The notes under the pieces were generated by a model. It made no database searches, was not told where the DNA came from, and saw only the letters and a program-made list of their open reading frames with translations. The translations under genes were made by a program, and so were the position numbers. Source: Primula veris (taxonomy: Eukaryota > Streptophyta > Magnoliopsida > Ericales > Primulaceae). From it: a DNA stretch of 64,000 bases. Numbering within the stretch: position 1 is the first letter of the stretch; every line of letters starts with the position of its first letter. Positions 47,494-59,128 of the stretch are shown piece by piece. The DNA is taken from assembly GCA_963682055.1 (NCBI GenBank), contig OY821740.1, positions 33,748,795-33,812,794 on the forward strand, given 5' to 3'.

Positions 47494-47503
47494 ATAATGA
47501 CGG

Positions 47504-47725
47504 TTGGATTTGCTTATCCCTAATCTGTTAGCAATAGACCTTGATTTCTCTCATTTTAGGCACACCAGAGGAAAAATAGAGAAGAAAGATGCAGCATCAT
47601 GCTCTCTATCTAAAGAAGCTTATAGAAAGCATAATAAGAATATTCGGCGTTTAAAAAATAAGTCTCCCCCAGCTACAGAGAGTGCTCTTGTTTTATTTCC
47701 CATGTTTTTCAATCCAAAATGACAG
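47504..47725 (+). pseudogene. Fossil of CDC20 exon 2
   Basis: The translation is clearly related to CDC20 exon 2: IPNLLAIDLDFSHFRHTRGK against [20 protein letters not shown], then [13 protein letters not shown] and NKSPPATES. The C-box is damaged, the Mad2-interaction region is shortened by a deletion, the splice acceptor is lost, and a shift follows. Exons 1 and 3-5 are not seen nearby: the copy runs straight into sequence matching the CDC20 3' flank, implying a large internal deletion. Confidence 0.85.
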
Positions 47726-48108
47726 CACAGAAGACACACTTTTCATTTGACATTTCTTCATGTTTGTTTGACACTGATACCGTTAGTTGATTTGATCATC
47801 TATGCTCTTGAAAGGTAATATGTTCAAGAACAAAGCAACAGCCTAAATTTGATAATTTACTGACCAGACAAAAACATTCTATTTTATACACTTTTCATAA
47901 TCTTTATGTTGGCTCCATTGATGTTATATATAGTCGGCCATATTAGCACTGAAATATTGGTTGACATTTCGTTCAAGATTATAAATAGGATGAAAAAATT
48001 CAGCTTCCAATAGAAAAAAACCTTGAAGGTTTTTTTTATTGTTATGAAAAGAAATTTCAAAACAAAATTTATTCTTCTAAGCTACAAGTCTCCGAGCACA
48101 AATGCATT

Positions 48109-48693
48109 TTAATTCTTCTTCTTAACATCCCAGTCATCACCCTTCCAATTTTTAGCCGAAATTCTAATAATATCACAAAGAATTTCGAATTCTTTGTTTC
48201 TCTTATCAAGGTCGGAGGAATCCGAATTCTCTCTCCTCCTCACTTGATCCTTACAATTGCGAACCTTTTCAGTAGCATCCTTAATTTGATTTTCGATACG
48301 TTTATAATCACCGTCTCTAAAAAGGTCCTTGGTTTTCTGGAGGTCCTTTACAACATCGCGGTAGTTTTTCGAACACGATTTATATAACTCTTTTTTGTCC
48401 TCATTTGTTGTACCGTCAATGGCGTATTTAATCTCTTGCGGAATTTCTTCGGCTTTTGAGTATGCTAAATCGATAGCCACCTCTGCGAGGGACCTATAGT
48501 CGTAATCTAGTGTTTGCGAGTATAAAGCATATGATGACATGAGACTCATGCATAGTTCTTTATCGTTGGTTTTTGAGCATAGCTTTTTTAGGTTTGGGTT
48601 GTGATCGTTGTAATCACGTGCCACTGTCGGGTCGATCAAGACTACTACAGAGAGAGTAGCTAGGATGGAGAAAAAGGTTAAAGTAGATGCCAT
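48109..48693 (-). CDS. PMEI-like secreted protein, array copy 2
   Basis: Open 194-residue protein with a signal peptide (about residues 1-25, MASTLTFFSILATLSVVVLI, cleavage likely after VARD-proximal Ala) and a helical PMEI-type domain with Cys pairs in LCSKTNDKELC, LYKSCSKNY and VRNCKDQ, plus a fifth Cys in ILCDIIR. Plant PMEI-domain proteins inhibit pectin methylesterases or invertases in the cell wall. The target here is unknown, and family assignment rests on layout and Cys pattern. It has no intron. The Lys-rich C-terminus (DVKKKN) is shared with copy 3. A TATA box lies about 75 bases upstream. Confidence 0.75.
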   Translation of the reverse strand: MASTLTFFSILATLSVVVLIDPTVARDYNDHNPNLKKLCSKTNDKELCMSLMSSYALYSQTLDYDYRSLAEVAIDLAYSKAEEIPQEIKYAIDGTTNEDKKELYKSCSKNYRDVVKDLQKTKDLFRDGDYKRIENQIKDATEKVRNCKDQVRRRENSDSSDLDKRNKEFEILCDIIRISAKNWKGDDWDVKKKN

Positions 48694-48763
48694 TATCGTA
48701 AGTGTTTCGGTTTTGGTTTATGTTTTTTTTTGGATGTGTTGAAATGAGAAAGGGGTTATCCTC

Positions 48764-48771
48764 TTATATAG
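48764..48771 (-). promoter_or_regulatory. TATA box of PMEI-like copy 2
   Basis: Minus-strand TATATAAG in a context (CTCTTATATA on +) shared by copies 1, 2, 3 and 5. Confidence 0.55.
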
Positions 48772-49124
48772 TACTTATTTCTTTTATCTCTATTGACGGT
48801 TTTCCAGAATGTGTTTTTAATGTTCTTAGCTGTTTAAATGTTTCGTTTAAGCCTTGATACATTTAATAACTGAAATTGTTTTAAGAAAATTGAATTGGTT
48901 ATTTGCATCCCATTTATTGAATACTTTAAGTCTAATTTGTGTTTGTCTAAACCATGAACCAACCCAATTAAAACGCTTAGTTTGGGCAGTTACAATAACT
49001 CGTTGCTGGTTTGTTCAGGATGAATATTTTCAGATCGACGAGTTTGTTTGGGTCGAGGTTTTCCTCATAAAACCCGACCAACGAATATATTCCTTACATA
49101 ATTAACAGAAATCGAAAATATAGT

Positions 49125-49222
49125 ATAAAGCCTAAAATGTACTACCAAAATATTTTTGTAATTCTTAGGTGCATGCCATGATTTACTTGCTTCTATTACT
49201 GAGAGTAACATTTTCTACTTAA
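49125..49222. repeat. 98-bp perfect direct repeat, copy a
   Basis: Identical to 51155-51252, starting ATAAAGCCTAAAATGTACTA. The two copies flank the 1,932-bp segment 49223-51154. Confidence 0.95.
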
Positions 49223-51154
49223 TGGTGTAAGTTATAGGTCTTTGAATGCCTCACTAAGATAATTAATGACATGATTTGATTGTATTCATATATAAAACCG
49301 ATGCCTTGCCTGAAGAGTAAATGTCAATTAAGAATAGTAAATATTATCTTGAGGTTTCTATAACGAGATGTTTGTATTTATTCCTATAACTACTATGCGT
49401 GGAATATTTAAGGAGAAATAATGTTACATGTATTCAAAGAGTTTCTGTTGCTAGTAATTTATTAAGGAGATAACCTTGCATGAGAAATTGAGACGGAAGT
49501 AATAAATTGGTATAGAATTGTAGTATAAATGCTAAGCCAATTGTCATGCCATATACACGCCCCTATAATGAATTCTTCCTTGTTAATATAGATATATACA
49601 CTAGTGCAAATAAAGAAAGAAAGCTAGGTAGCATTTCCCTGATTAGATTCTATACTCCTTTACTGTATTAAAATTATATGTATGTAACGAAAGTATACAA
49701 AGATAAGAGAATTAAAGTCCTATGTTGAGCAAGGGAAAAGGTTTAGTGGAAAGCTAAGCACTAGATTATTCGTTGTAGAAATGTTTCTATTCTTTCGGAT
49801 TAATATTAGGTGAGTGGGTTTTGTCTTGCTATTATAAATATTCCGTTGCAACTTTTGATAATATTTTACAGGCTCATGGGTATTATTTTTCAAGTACTAA
49901 TTATATATGGAAACATTGTTTTTATATTGTTACGAAAACAAAGTAAATAAAAAGAAAGAAAAGAATGAAAAAGAAGAAGTGATTTATATACAGTGGATCT
50001 GTATAAAGAGAACTAGTTTATATCTTATAAAGATAAAGGTTATATACAGTGTATCTGTATAAGGTTTCTAAATTTATTATTTTATGATTTGCTTATGATT
50101 TGTAATTGGGACCATGAGAATAAGTCCAATGGAGAATTCCGAATAAGGGGAAGAGGAAAGTGGAGTGACGTTGGCAACTAAACGAAAGAGTTTAGTTCTC
50201 AACGGTTAACTTAGCGATTATACATAGTTTTGTTAACCGGAACGTTTTAAGGAATAGACTCAGCCGTCATGCTGTGGTGACCTTAATTACGTAGTGCACG
50301 TATGATTTATACACCTGAGAAAAAGATCGATGGTAAAGAGATTGAGGAAGTCAATCGGGCTTGGTACTCTAAGATATACATGTTATCATTTTGCTTTTAT
50401 CATAAAAAGAAAGAATTTTTTTTATTATTATTACTATTGCGATTACATTTTTATTTTAGTTGTAAGAGATTAACTTCTTGTAATGAACGTAATTTTCGAG
50501 ATTCTATTTAATGAAGCTTTTGCTAGAAATTTGAGCTTATTTAATGAGTTATTTAGCGAGTGTTTAATAATTATTTCATTTAGGCTTTGTTTAGCACGTG
50601 CCGCCACACGTGTTATTCAGCCGTGTGACACCCCCGGGTCTGGGTTGAGAGTTTATTTTAATTGAGTTTAGTTTACTAGAAAGACCGTATTTTGAGTGTT
50701 GTAGACGTTGTGGAGTTGTTGAGTTAGAAACATGTCATCTTTGCTTACTTTATTGTCTTGTATTCAATTAGATATTGTATACAGACGGTTACTTGATTTG
50801 ATGTTCTTACATGTTGGTCATTTTCTGGAGTTATAGATTGTGGAGTTGTTATGGGTTGTGAACCCTGCGTATTTTATTTCTTAAATTATGTCACGAATTG
50901 TACGTTTAAAATTTTTATGGCCTTGTTTATATAAGTTTATGATTTCTGGGTATAGTTGTTTAGAGAGGAAATTTCGGGACGAAATTCTTTTAAGGAGGGT
51001 TATTGTAACATCCCGTATTTTTATAAGTGTTTTTAATTAGGAATTAATTTATCCAAAAATGTTTTATTCAAATTTTGTACCAACAAGTTCTATTTTCTTT
51101 TGTTTTAAAAAGGTCATGCCTCGATATTCGTTTTACGGATTTTGGGGCGTGACA
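49223..51154. mobile_element. Inserted segment with gypsy-type PPT/LTR remnant
   Basis: Segment starting TG and ending CA, present in only one array unit. Near its right end, TTTCGGGACGAAATTCTTTT is followed by AAGGAGGGT and TGTAACATCCCG-like sequence at about 50970-51015, the usual layout of a polypurine tract next to a chromovirus (Tekay-like) 3' LTR. GTGTGACACCCCCGGGTCTG near 50622 also looks LTR-like. No intact ORF or second LTR is seen. It is best described as a deleted retroelement remnant. Confidence 0.4.
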
Positions 51155-51252
51155 ATAAAGCCTAAAATGTACTACCAAAATATTTTTGTAATTCTTAGGT
51201 GCATGCCATGATTTACTTGCTTCTATTACTGAGAGTAACATTTTCTACTTAA
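51155..51252. repeat. 98-bp perfect direct repeat, copy b
   Basis: Second copy of the 49125-49222 repeat. It continues into the normal array sequence AAGAGTGTTTATGACAAAGT, so this copy is probably in its native context. Confidence 0.95.
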
Positions 51253-52786
51253 GAGTGTTTATGACAAAGTCTTTGCAAGTTGTTTCCTTACGGACTACCA
51301 GTTAATTAGACAACAATTCTGGACAGAAAACAGATATTTCTTTATATAAAATAAAAAAAGCAATATCAAAATACATGTATAATTTCTTGACTTTATTCTA
51401 TCAACTTGATAGAGAACGAAAATCCAATTTAGGAGAGAGTGAAGAAGAAGTACCAATTGATCGTAAAATTCGTTAAAGAAAGTTTAAACGTCACAATAAC
51501 ATTTTCTTAAGAGTGTTTATGGAAAAGTCTTTGAAAGTAGTTTCCATACCAGTTTATTAAACAACAAATATTTAGTTATTTCATATACAAAAGGACTAGA
51601 ACTTTAGGGATATTAGCGTACTTTTTTTTTTTTTTTTAAAACTCTCTCTGTTTTCAGACTTATTTAAAATTTAATTAAGAGTTTTGCCTGTCGTGTTTTT
51701 TTAGTTTTCCCCTGAAGTTTATGTATTGGTATTGGTCAAGATGAACAGAACTGCTGGAATGTGAAGAATTATGTATATCTCTGTGGGTTACTATAGTTTG
51801 GTGTTGATTCTAGAATATTAAATGAAGGACATTTCACATTTATTTTATCACGGTGGGTTAAATTTTCTTGAGGAGTTAAATTTCCATTTCACTTGTAAGA
51901 ATAATTCATTTTCTTTATTTTGTTTAGTGATTATCATGAGATGTATCATGTTATTTCTCGAGTCTTACATTATAACAAAATCAGAAGGTATTGTAAGTGT
52001 ATTTCAGTAAGTGGGGTTTTCGGCATGTAATCAGTTTACCCTTTTCTTTTGCTTTCTGCTTTAATCATTATATGGGATATATCAGTTGAAAAGCTCTTAT
52101 AGAGAATTGACAAATGTTGGTTTGGTTATATTTGTGTATATATATACGATCTTAGGGAATGATGCGTACTGTGTTGTCGGGAAAACTTGAGAGATTAAAA
52201 ACAAGTTGCGTCATGTGTGCTTTCTCATGTTGATTTTACAGTTTCTGGTTGTTTCACATCTTGTTTTCCAGTTTCCACACATATTGATAATTGATTATCG
52301 ATGAGAGACTTGATGTAGAATGTTTCATTCGTGAGTACTTTCATTTCTTCCTTTAATTTTGATTCTCTGCTTCCATGTGTGTGTAACTTTGGATGAAGAA
52401 GTTTGGTTCTGATGATTTGTTAACATACTAAACTGTTTTGGAGTTAAAAAAAATCACATCTTTAAAATGTTTTCTACGATTTTAATGCTATTAGGTCTTT
52501 TAAACCGTGAACTCTGAGAAGTAAAGCATTTCCGTTTTGTGTTCATGGAACCCTTCCAATGGGTATATTGACCCCAAGTTAGCAATACTTGCTGTTAGTA
52601 AAATAATGTTGGTCGTACGTATAAGCACTGAAATATTGAATGATATAAAGCGTTTAGGATTCTAAATTACAGGAAAAACTTCAGCTTCTTAAAGCAATAA
52701 CTGAGCATTTTTTATTGTAATGGAAAGAAATTTCAAATCAAAACTCATTCTACGCTACAAGCCTCTGAACAAAACACGGATGCATT

Positions 52787-53374
52787 TTAATTCTTCTTTT
52801 TAACCTCCCAGTCATCACCCTTCCATTTTTTAGCCGAAACCCTAATAATATCACAGAGAATTTCAAACTCTTTGTTTCTCTTATCAAGGTCAGACGAATC
52901 CGCGTTCTCTCTCCTCTTCAGTTGATCCTTGCAACTGCGAACCTCTTCAATAGCATCCTTAATTTGATACTCAATACGTTTATAATCACCGTCTCTAAAA
53001 AGGTCTTTAGTTTTCTGGAGGTCCTTTAAAACATTGCGATAGTTTTTTGAGCACGATTTATATAACTCTTTTTTGTCCTCATTTGTTGTACGGTCAATGA
53101 CGTATTTAATATATTGCTGAATTTCTTCAGCTTTTGAGTATGCTAAATCAATAGCCACCGCAGTTAAGGACCTATAATCGTAATCTAGTGTTTGCGAATA
53201 TAGAGAATTTGATGACATGAGACTCATGCATATATTTTTATCGTTGGTTTTTGAGCATAGCTTTTTTAGTCTTAGGTTGTCACGATTGTTGTAATCACGT
53301 GCGAGTGTCGGGTCGATCAAGACTACTACAGAGAGAGTACCTAGGATGGAGAAAAAGGTTAAGGTAGATACCAT
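52787..53374 (-). CDS. PMEI-like secreted protein, array copy 3
   Basis: Open 195-residue paralogue of copy 2 with the same signal peptide, five-Cys pattern (LCSKTNDKNIC, LYKSCSKNY, VRSCKDQ, ILCDIIR) and DWEVKKKN-type C-terminus. Differences are scattered substitutions, mostly in the 60-90 and 130-150 regions. A TATATAAG box lies upstream at about 53456-53449. It is presumed functional and wall-directed; the substrate or partner enzyme is not predictable. Confidence 0.75.
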   Translation of the reverse strand: MVSTLTFFSILGTLSVVVLIDPTLARDYNNRDNLRLKKLCSKTNDKNICMSLMSSNSLYSQTLDYDYRSLTAVAIDLAYSKAEEIQQYIKYVIDRTTNEDKKELYKSCSKNYRNVLKDLQKTKDLFRDGDYKRIEYQIKDAIEEVRSCKDQLKRRENADSSDLDKRNKEFEILCDIIRVSAKKWKGDDWEVKKKN

Positions 53375-53448
53375 TTTCGTAAGTGTTTCGGTTTTGGTTT
53401 ATGTTTTTTTTTTTTTTTGATGAGTTGAAATGAGAAAGAGGCTATTCT

Positions 53449-53456
53449 CTTATATA
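53449..53456 (-). promoter_or_regulatory. TATA box of PMEI-like copy 3
   Basis: Minus-strand TATATAAG about 75 bases before the ATG at 53374. Confidence 0.55.
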
Positions 53457-54751
53457 GGAGCTCAAATTTACAAGTATGTTAAAGTACTCAAGTTTCTTTT
53501 ATCTTTATTGACGGTTTTCCAGAATGAGTGTTTTTAATGTTCTTAGATGTTTAAATGTTTCGTTAATTTAAGCCTTTGATACATTTAATAACTGAAACTG
53601 TTTTGAGAAAAAATTGAATTAGTTACTTGCATCCCATTTATTAAAGTGCTTATAGTTTGGGCAGTTTCAATAATGATCCGGTTTGGTTCAGGATGAATAT
53701 TTTCAGATCAACGGTTTTGTTTGGTTCGAGGTTTTCCTCATAAAACTCGACCAACAAATATATTCCTTATACTAATTAAAAAACTGAAAATACCGTATAT
53801 ATAGAGCCTTAAATGAACTGCTAAGAGACTTTTGTAAAAAAATCCGTGTATGTCATGATTTACTTGCTTCTATTAATGAAAATAACAACTAATTCTACTT
53901 AAGAGTGTTTAAGGCGAAGTCTTTTTAAGTTGCCTCCTTACCAGACTATACCAGTTGATTTGACAACAAATTTGAACAGAAAATAGATAAATAGTTTATA
54001 AGAATAATAGAATATTATCATGACATATTAGTTTTTCTTGACATTTATCAAACTACTTGATGGAGAATGAGAAACCTAGTTAAATTTGAAAAGATCTTCT
54101 TCTTTTTTCAGGATAAGAAAGGGTTAATTTCGAAAAAGTGACGCACTTTGTAAAAGTTTTATTCAATGCAATTATATTTATAGCCGATACTAATATTAAT
54201 AAAAAAAGAAAATCAAAATTATTGGAATAAAAGAAATCAGTAAAAAAAACTTTCTGATGTCATACAAATTATTCAATGAATTAAAACAACAAGAAGGAGA
54301 GAGTGGAAAGTACACCCATTGATCATAAAATTCATTCAAAAAAAAAAAAAACGTGGAAGTAACATTTTCTACTTAAAGTGTTTATGGCAAAGTCTTTGCA
54401 AGTTGTTTCCGTACCAGTTAATTATATACAACAAATGTTTAGTTATCCCACTTTCATATGCAAAGGACTAGAACTCTAGGTATATTAGCATATACCTTTC
54501 TTTTTTAATTAACTATCTCTGCTTTCACACTTATTTCAATTTAAAGAGTTTTGCCCGTCTCGTTTTTTTGTTTTTCCTGTCAAGTTTATGTATTGGTATT
54601 GGTCAAGATGAAAAAAATAATGCAGGAAAGAGAAGAATCACGTGATATCGCTATGGGTTACTATAGTTTGGTATTGATTCTAGAATATCAGATGAAGGAT
54701 ATTAAAATTTATGTTATCCACGGGGGTTTACTCTAAAAAAAATTTGAGGAG
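53457..54751. other. Array spacer after PMEI-like copy 3
   Basis: Contains two copies of the unit marker (GTGTTTAWGGCRAAGTCTTT type) near 53905 and 54378, as do the other units, and ends at the MULE-type element. No gene is seen. Confidence 0.5.
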
Positions 54752-54760
54752 TTAAATATA

Positions 54761-54989
54761 GAGAAAATTAAGGATTGGTCCACGAAAACAAAAGTATTTA
54801 AGGATTGGTCCGGCTATAAAATTTATTTAAGGATTGGTCAATTATTTCTGAAACTAATTAAGGATTGGTCCACTATAAAAGCTCTCCCAATTCTATTTAT
54901 CTAATTAATCATTCTATCTCTAAAAAGAAAACAGCTCCCAGAGAAATATTTTCTCCCCCAAATCTCTCTCTCTCTACATACATACCCAC

Positions 54990-55029
<40 letters not shown>

Positions 55030-55183
55030 CGCCGCTCTTCCGTCGCTCCCTCCACCTCCGCCGCTGTCGTCGGAGGTTCGCTCCTCCTCCCTCTCGTCGT
55101 CGCCAGCGGACTGCCTCCACCACCGCCTTTGTATTTATGTATATATCTATGTATCGATATATATGTATATCTATATATCTGTA

Positions 55184-55216
<33 letters not shown>

Positions 55217-56056
55217 CGTATGACTGTGGAATCATATGTTTATTTCTTAATTTTCTCAACAAATTAATACTCATCACTAGTAGTGCTGCGTGGAATGACC
55301 GTGGAATCATACGTTTAGTCAGCTTAAAATAGTGCTGAGTACAGCTTAAAATAGTGCTGAGTAAGGTATAGTGGAAGAAGGTTCATAGCTCTATTCAGAC
55401 TGTTTTCTTTTTTTTTCAAACTGTTTTTAATTAATTTATTTTTCAGACTGTTTTTAATTAATTTATTTTTCAGACTGTTTTTTTTTCAGACTGTTTATTT
55501 TTCAGACTGTTTTCAGACTGTTTTTTTTTTACGTTTTCAGACTATTTTTTTTCCAGACTGTTTATTTTTCAGACTGTTTTTTTTTTACGTTTTCAGACTG
55601 TTTTTTTTTACGTTTTCAGACTGTTTTTTTTTCAGACTGTTTTCAGACTGTTTTTTTTTTTTACGTTTTCAGACTGTTTTTTTTTACGTTTTCAGACTGT
55701 TTTTTTGTTCAGACTGTTTATTTTTCAGACTGTTTTCAGACTGTTTTTTTACGTTTTCAGACTTTTTTTTTTACGTTTTTGGATTTTTGTTGATTTTAGA
55801 TTTTTATTGATTTTTTGGGATTTTTTTAAAAAAAAATCATGTTTTTTCGGGGTTTTGCCTCTTTTATTTTTTATTTTTGGATTTTTTCATATTTTTTTTA
55901 TTTTTGCATTTTTGCATTTTTATTTTCTGGAATTTTTTCATTTTTTATGATTTTTATTGGTTAGTTAGGGGAAATTGACCAATCCTTAATTAGTTTCAGT
56001 TTCATGGACCAATCCTTAAATACTTTTGTTTTCGTGGACCAATCCAAAATTTACCC
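54761..56056. mobile_element. Non-autonomous Mutator-like element, 1.3 kb
   Basis: TIR units AAGGATTGGTCCACGAAAAC and AAGTATTTAAGGATTGGTCC at the left are mirrored at the right end. A perfect 9-bp duplication TTAAATATA flanks it (54752-54760 and 56057-56065), as expected for Mutator elements. Inside are further AAGGATTGGTC copies, a GC-rich block (about 55027-55130) unlike its surroundings, TA microsatellites, and an array of TTTTCAGACTG units with T-runs. No transposase is seen. Confidence 0.85.
55395..55770. repeat. CAGACTGTTTTT tandem array
   Basis: More than fifteen TTCAGACTGTTT units, many followed by a T-run and ACGTTTTCAGACTG, lying inside the 1.3-kb Mutator-like element. Confidence 0.9.
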
Positions 56057-56228
56057 TTAAATATATTTCTCTTTTAGTGATAATTCATTTTCTTTATTTT
56101 GTTTAGTGGTTATCATTGGATATATCATGTGATTTCTTGAGGGATAATGTATAGTTTTAGTAGTGTTAAGTCTTTAACTAAAATAAAATCAGAAGGTATC
56201 CTAAATGTATTTGAGTAAGTGGGGTTTA

Positions 56229-57089
56229 GGGGGTGCTTGGCGGACAGGCCAGAAGTGCTTCCTAGCCCAAAAAGCTCATTTAAGATATTTTTGTATGTTT
56301 GGTAACATAAAATTACCCACTTCCCGAAAAGCAGGGGGTAATGGAAGCCCATTTTGTAAAAGTTGGTTTTTCATGTTTCTGGAGAAAGCCACTTACTCGG
56401 AAAGTTAAAAAAAAATAAAAAAAAAATCACAAAGAAAATAAAAAAATCACAAAAAAATTATAAAAAATCACAAAATCACAAAAAATCACAAAATTTTAAA
56501 AAAATTACAAAAAAAATATAAAAAATGAAAAAAAATCACAAAGCTCTACTGTTATCTCTCACTCCGTAAACTCTATTTTTATAATTTTTTTTGTCATTTT
56601 TGTATTTTTTTAATAATATTTTTGTGACTTTTGGTATTTTTTTGTCATTTTTGGTGATTTTTTATAATTTTTTATAATTTTTTTGATTTTTTGTTATTTT
56701 TATAATTTTGAATGATTTTTTGTGGTTTTTTTTTTTCATTTTTTTTTATAATTTTTTGTTATTTTGTTATTTTTTATATTTTTTGTGATTTTTTTCATTT
56801 TTATAATTTTTTTGTGTTTTTTTTATTTTGTTGTAATTTAAAACTATTTTTTTGGGTTTGTAATAAGATAAAATATATATATTATATTATATTCGTACTG
56901 TATCAATTATTGTGATATTAAGTCATTTTGAACTTATACATATCAAATGCAGACAAAACTTATAAAAATCAAAAGCAATTTTCCACCAGACCCTAATTTT
57001 TTCTAAATTACTTTTTATATAAGTTACTTTTCAACAGCACTTTTCCAGACAGCACTTTTTAGGGAAGCACTTGATTTTCAAACAGCACC
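56229..57089. mobile_element. Candidate PIF/Harbinger (Tourist-like) MITE
   Basis: 861 bp with a left end GGGGGTGCTTGGCGG and a right end whose complement reads GGTGCTGTTTGAAAA, flanked by TTA on both sides (56226-56228 and 57090-57092). Ends of this form and a 3-bp TTA duplication suit Tourist elements. The interior is low complexity: AAAATCAC-type repeats on the left and their complement on the right, able to fold back. There is no ORF. Confidence 0.5.
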
Positions 57090-57092
57090 TTA

Positions 57093-59128
57093 ATCTACGT
57101 ACAACTTTTGCGCGTGATTAGTTTACCGTTTCCTTTCTCCAAAATATAATTGTTAGTAAAAACTATTTACCATGATTGTTTCAAAACTATTTAACAATCG
57201 AAGGGTTTTTTTGTCAACTCAACCCCACATGGGAGAGAAAAATTAATTCAAATTCAAATTAAAAGCAAGTAGCTAAGCTCTTTATTATACGTACACATCA
57301 TCATTGACCAACTAATGTAAATAAAAAATAAAAATGGGTGGTTCTATTTCGTAAAAAGCATTTGCCCTCCTTCGAACAATAAATTGTCAAACGGAAAACT
57401 TTTGTACTTATTTTTAAACACAGGTGCTATTAGGTTTTCGTCAAAAAGGTCTATTCACATGCAGTTATCTTTTTGGCTAGCTACTCGTGTAATGTTTTAT
57501 CACTAGATTAATGCTTATTACATATTCATATTTGAGTATGATTTTATTTTTGGAATTAAAGTTCTGCCAACTAGCTAGGGTTTGATGAAATGCTAGCTAG
57601 CCTGGCTTCGTATATTTGGTTACACTAATTACATTACATTTTTTTTCTGATCCCTAATTACATTATATTGATAAATTTAAAATATGCATTTTTTAACTAG
57701 TTCATAATTTTAATGTAAGAACAAGTCGTTTTGATTTGGAATTTCCTCCAAAATGTAGTCTGAAAAAAAATTAAACCAAAATAAAGGGTGCGTGTTAGTT
57801 TTTTTTCTTAATAAAATTGGCAAGTGTTGTAGAACTCTAAAGAAAAACCCATGTCCTTGTGTAATTCATTTTTCTTCCCTGAAGTAGTTTTGAAAATTGA
57901 GTTAAGTGATCAAAAGAGTTTGCTAAAGAAATTAAGCTTCTTATCATATGTACCAAAAAGAAATTAAGCTTCTTTTTGTACCCAAGTGAGTGTATATGGG
58001 GACTTGCAAAGGATGGTGTTTTTAGATAACAAAATATATTAAGTGTGTGGTTATAGATGGTTTAGAGGAGTCCTTTTAAAGGACCAAATAATTTATCTTT
58101 TGTTAAGATGTATTTGTTGGTTTTATTTGGCTAAGGTGGCATAGTTTTTGGCCAAAGTATATTATTAATTTATTATATATGCATAATATGTGCTAGAATT
58201 AGTTATAGGACTAAATATATTAAATAAAGTACTATTTGTTTCTCTCTCCTTAGTGGAGATGAGTTGCCAAAAAATACCTAGATTGGTATATAGTTTTTGA
58301 AGAAACATAGTTTGATAAATAGTTTTTCCAATAACAATATTTTGGTAAATAAAAAACTCGGATATATCAATTGAAAACCTCTTATTGATTACAAAAAAAA
58401 AATGAAAACCTCTTGTAGAGAATCGACAAATGTTGATTTGGTTATGTTTGTGTGTGTATATATATATATATACGGTCTTAGGGATTTGTGTGTGCTGTGT
58501 AGTCTGTGTTGTTGGGAAAATTTGAGAGATTAAAACAAGTTGTGTCATGTGTGCTTTCTCCTATTGCTTTACAGTTTCTGTTTGTCTCGCATCTTAATAT
58601 CCACATAATTGATAATTGATTATCCATGAGAGACTTGATGTAAAATGTTTCATTTTTTTAGTATACTTTCTTCCATTGGTTTTGATTTTAAACTTCTATG
58701 TGTGTGAAACTTTTGATGAAGAGGTTTGGTTTGATAATTTGATAACCTACTAATCTGTTTTTGGAGTTCAAAAAATGTCACATCTTTAAATTGTTTTCTA
58801 TAATATTAACACTTCTTCGGTCATCTAAACCGTGAACTCTGCGAAGTATAAACCGTGAACTCTGCGAAGTAAAGCATTTTCAGATCGGTATATTTGGAAC
58901 CCTTCCAATGGGTATATTGAGCAACTACTCGCGGTTAGTAAAATAATGTAGGTTGTATAAGCACTGAAATATTGAATGATATAAAAGTGTCTAGTATTAT
59001 AAATTAGAGAAAAATCTCCAGCTTCTTAAAGCGATAACCGTAGGGTTTTTTTTATTGTAATGAAAGAAATTTCAAATCGAAACTTATTCCTCTACCCTAA
59101 GCCTCTAAGCACAAAAAACCAGTGCATT
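57093..59128. other. Spacer before PMEI-like copy 4
   Basis: 57093-58320 is AT-rich DNA with no recognised feature. From about 58360 it matches the other unit spacers (TTGAAAACCTCTTATTGATT, GAGAGACTTGATGTAAAATG). A small direct duplication of CCGTGAACTCTGCGAAGTA occurs near 58830-58872. No gene is seen. Confidence 0.5.

Larger units (their letters stand above)
48772..52786. other. Array spacer (unit 2 to unit 3) with an inserted 1.9-kb segment
   Basis: Shared array sequence near 49020-49222 and 51155-51560 flanks a 1,932-bp segment unlike the other units (49223-51154). From about 51640 the sequence resembles CDC20 intron 1 and the other unit spacers (GGTTTCCACACATATTGATA-like and TTTCATTCGTGAGTACTTTC near 52320). 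No gene is seen. Confidence 0.55.

Noticed and set aside
49223..51154. Simple solo LTR
   Set aside because: It starts TG and ends CA, but a PPT-like tract lies inside it and the flanking duplication is 98 bp, not the 4-6 bp expected.
55026..55332. ORFs with Arg-rich and Tyr/Ile-rich stretches
   Set aside because: Products of a GC-rich block and TA microsatellites inside a non-autonomous element, with no domain evidence.
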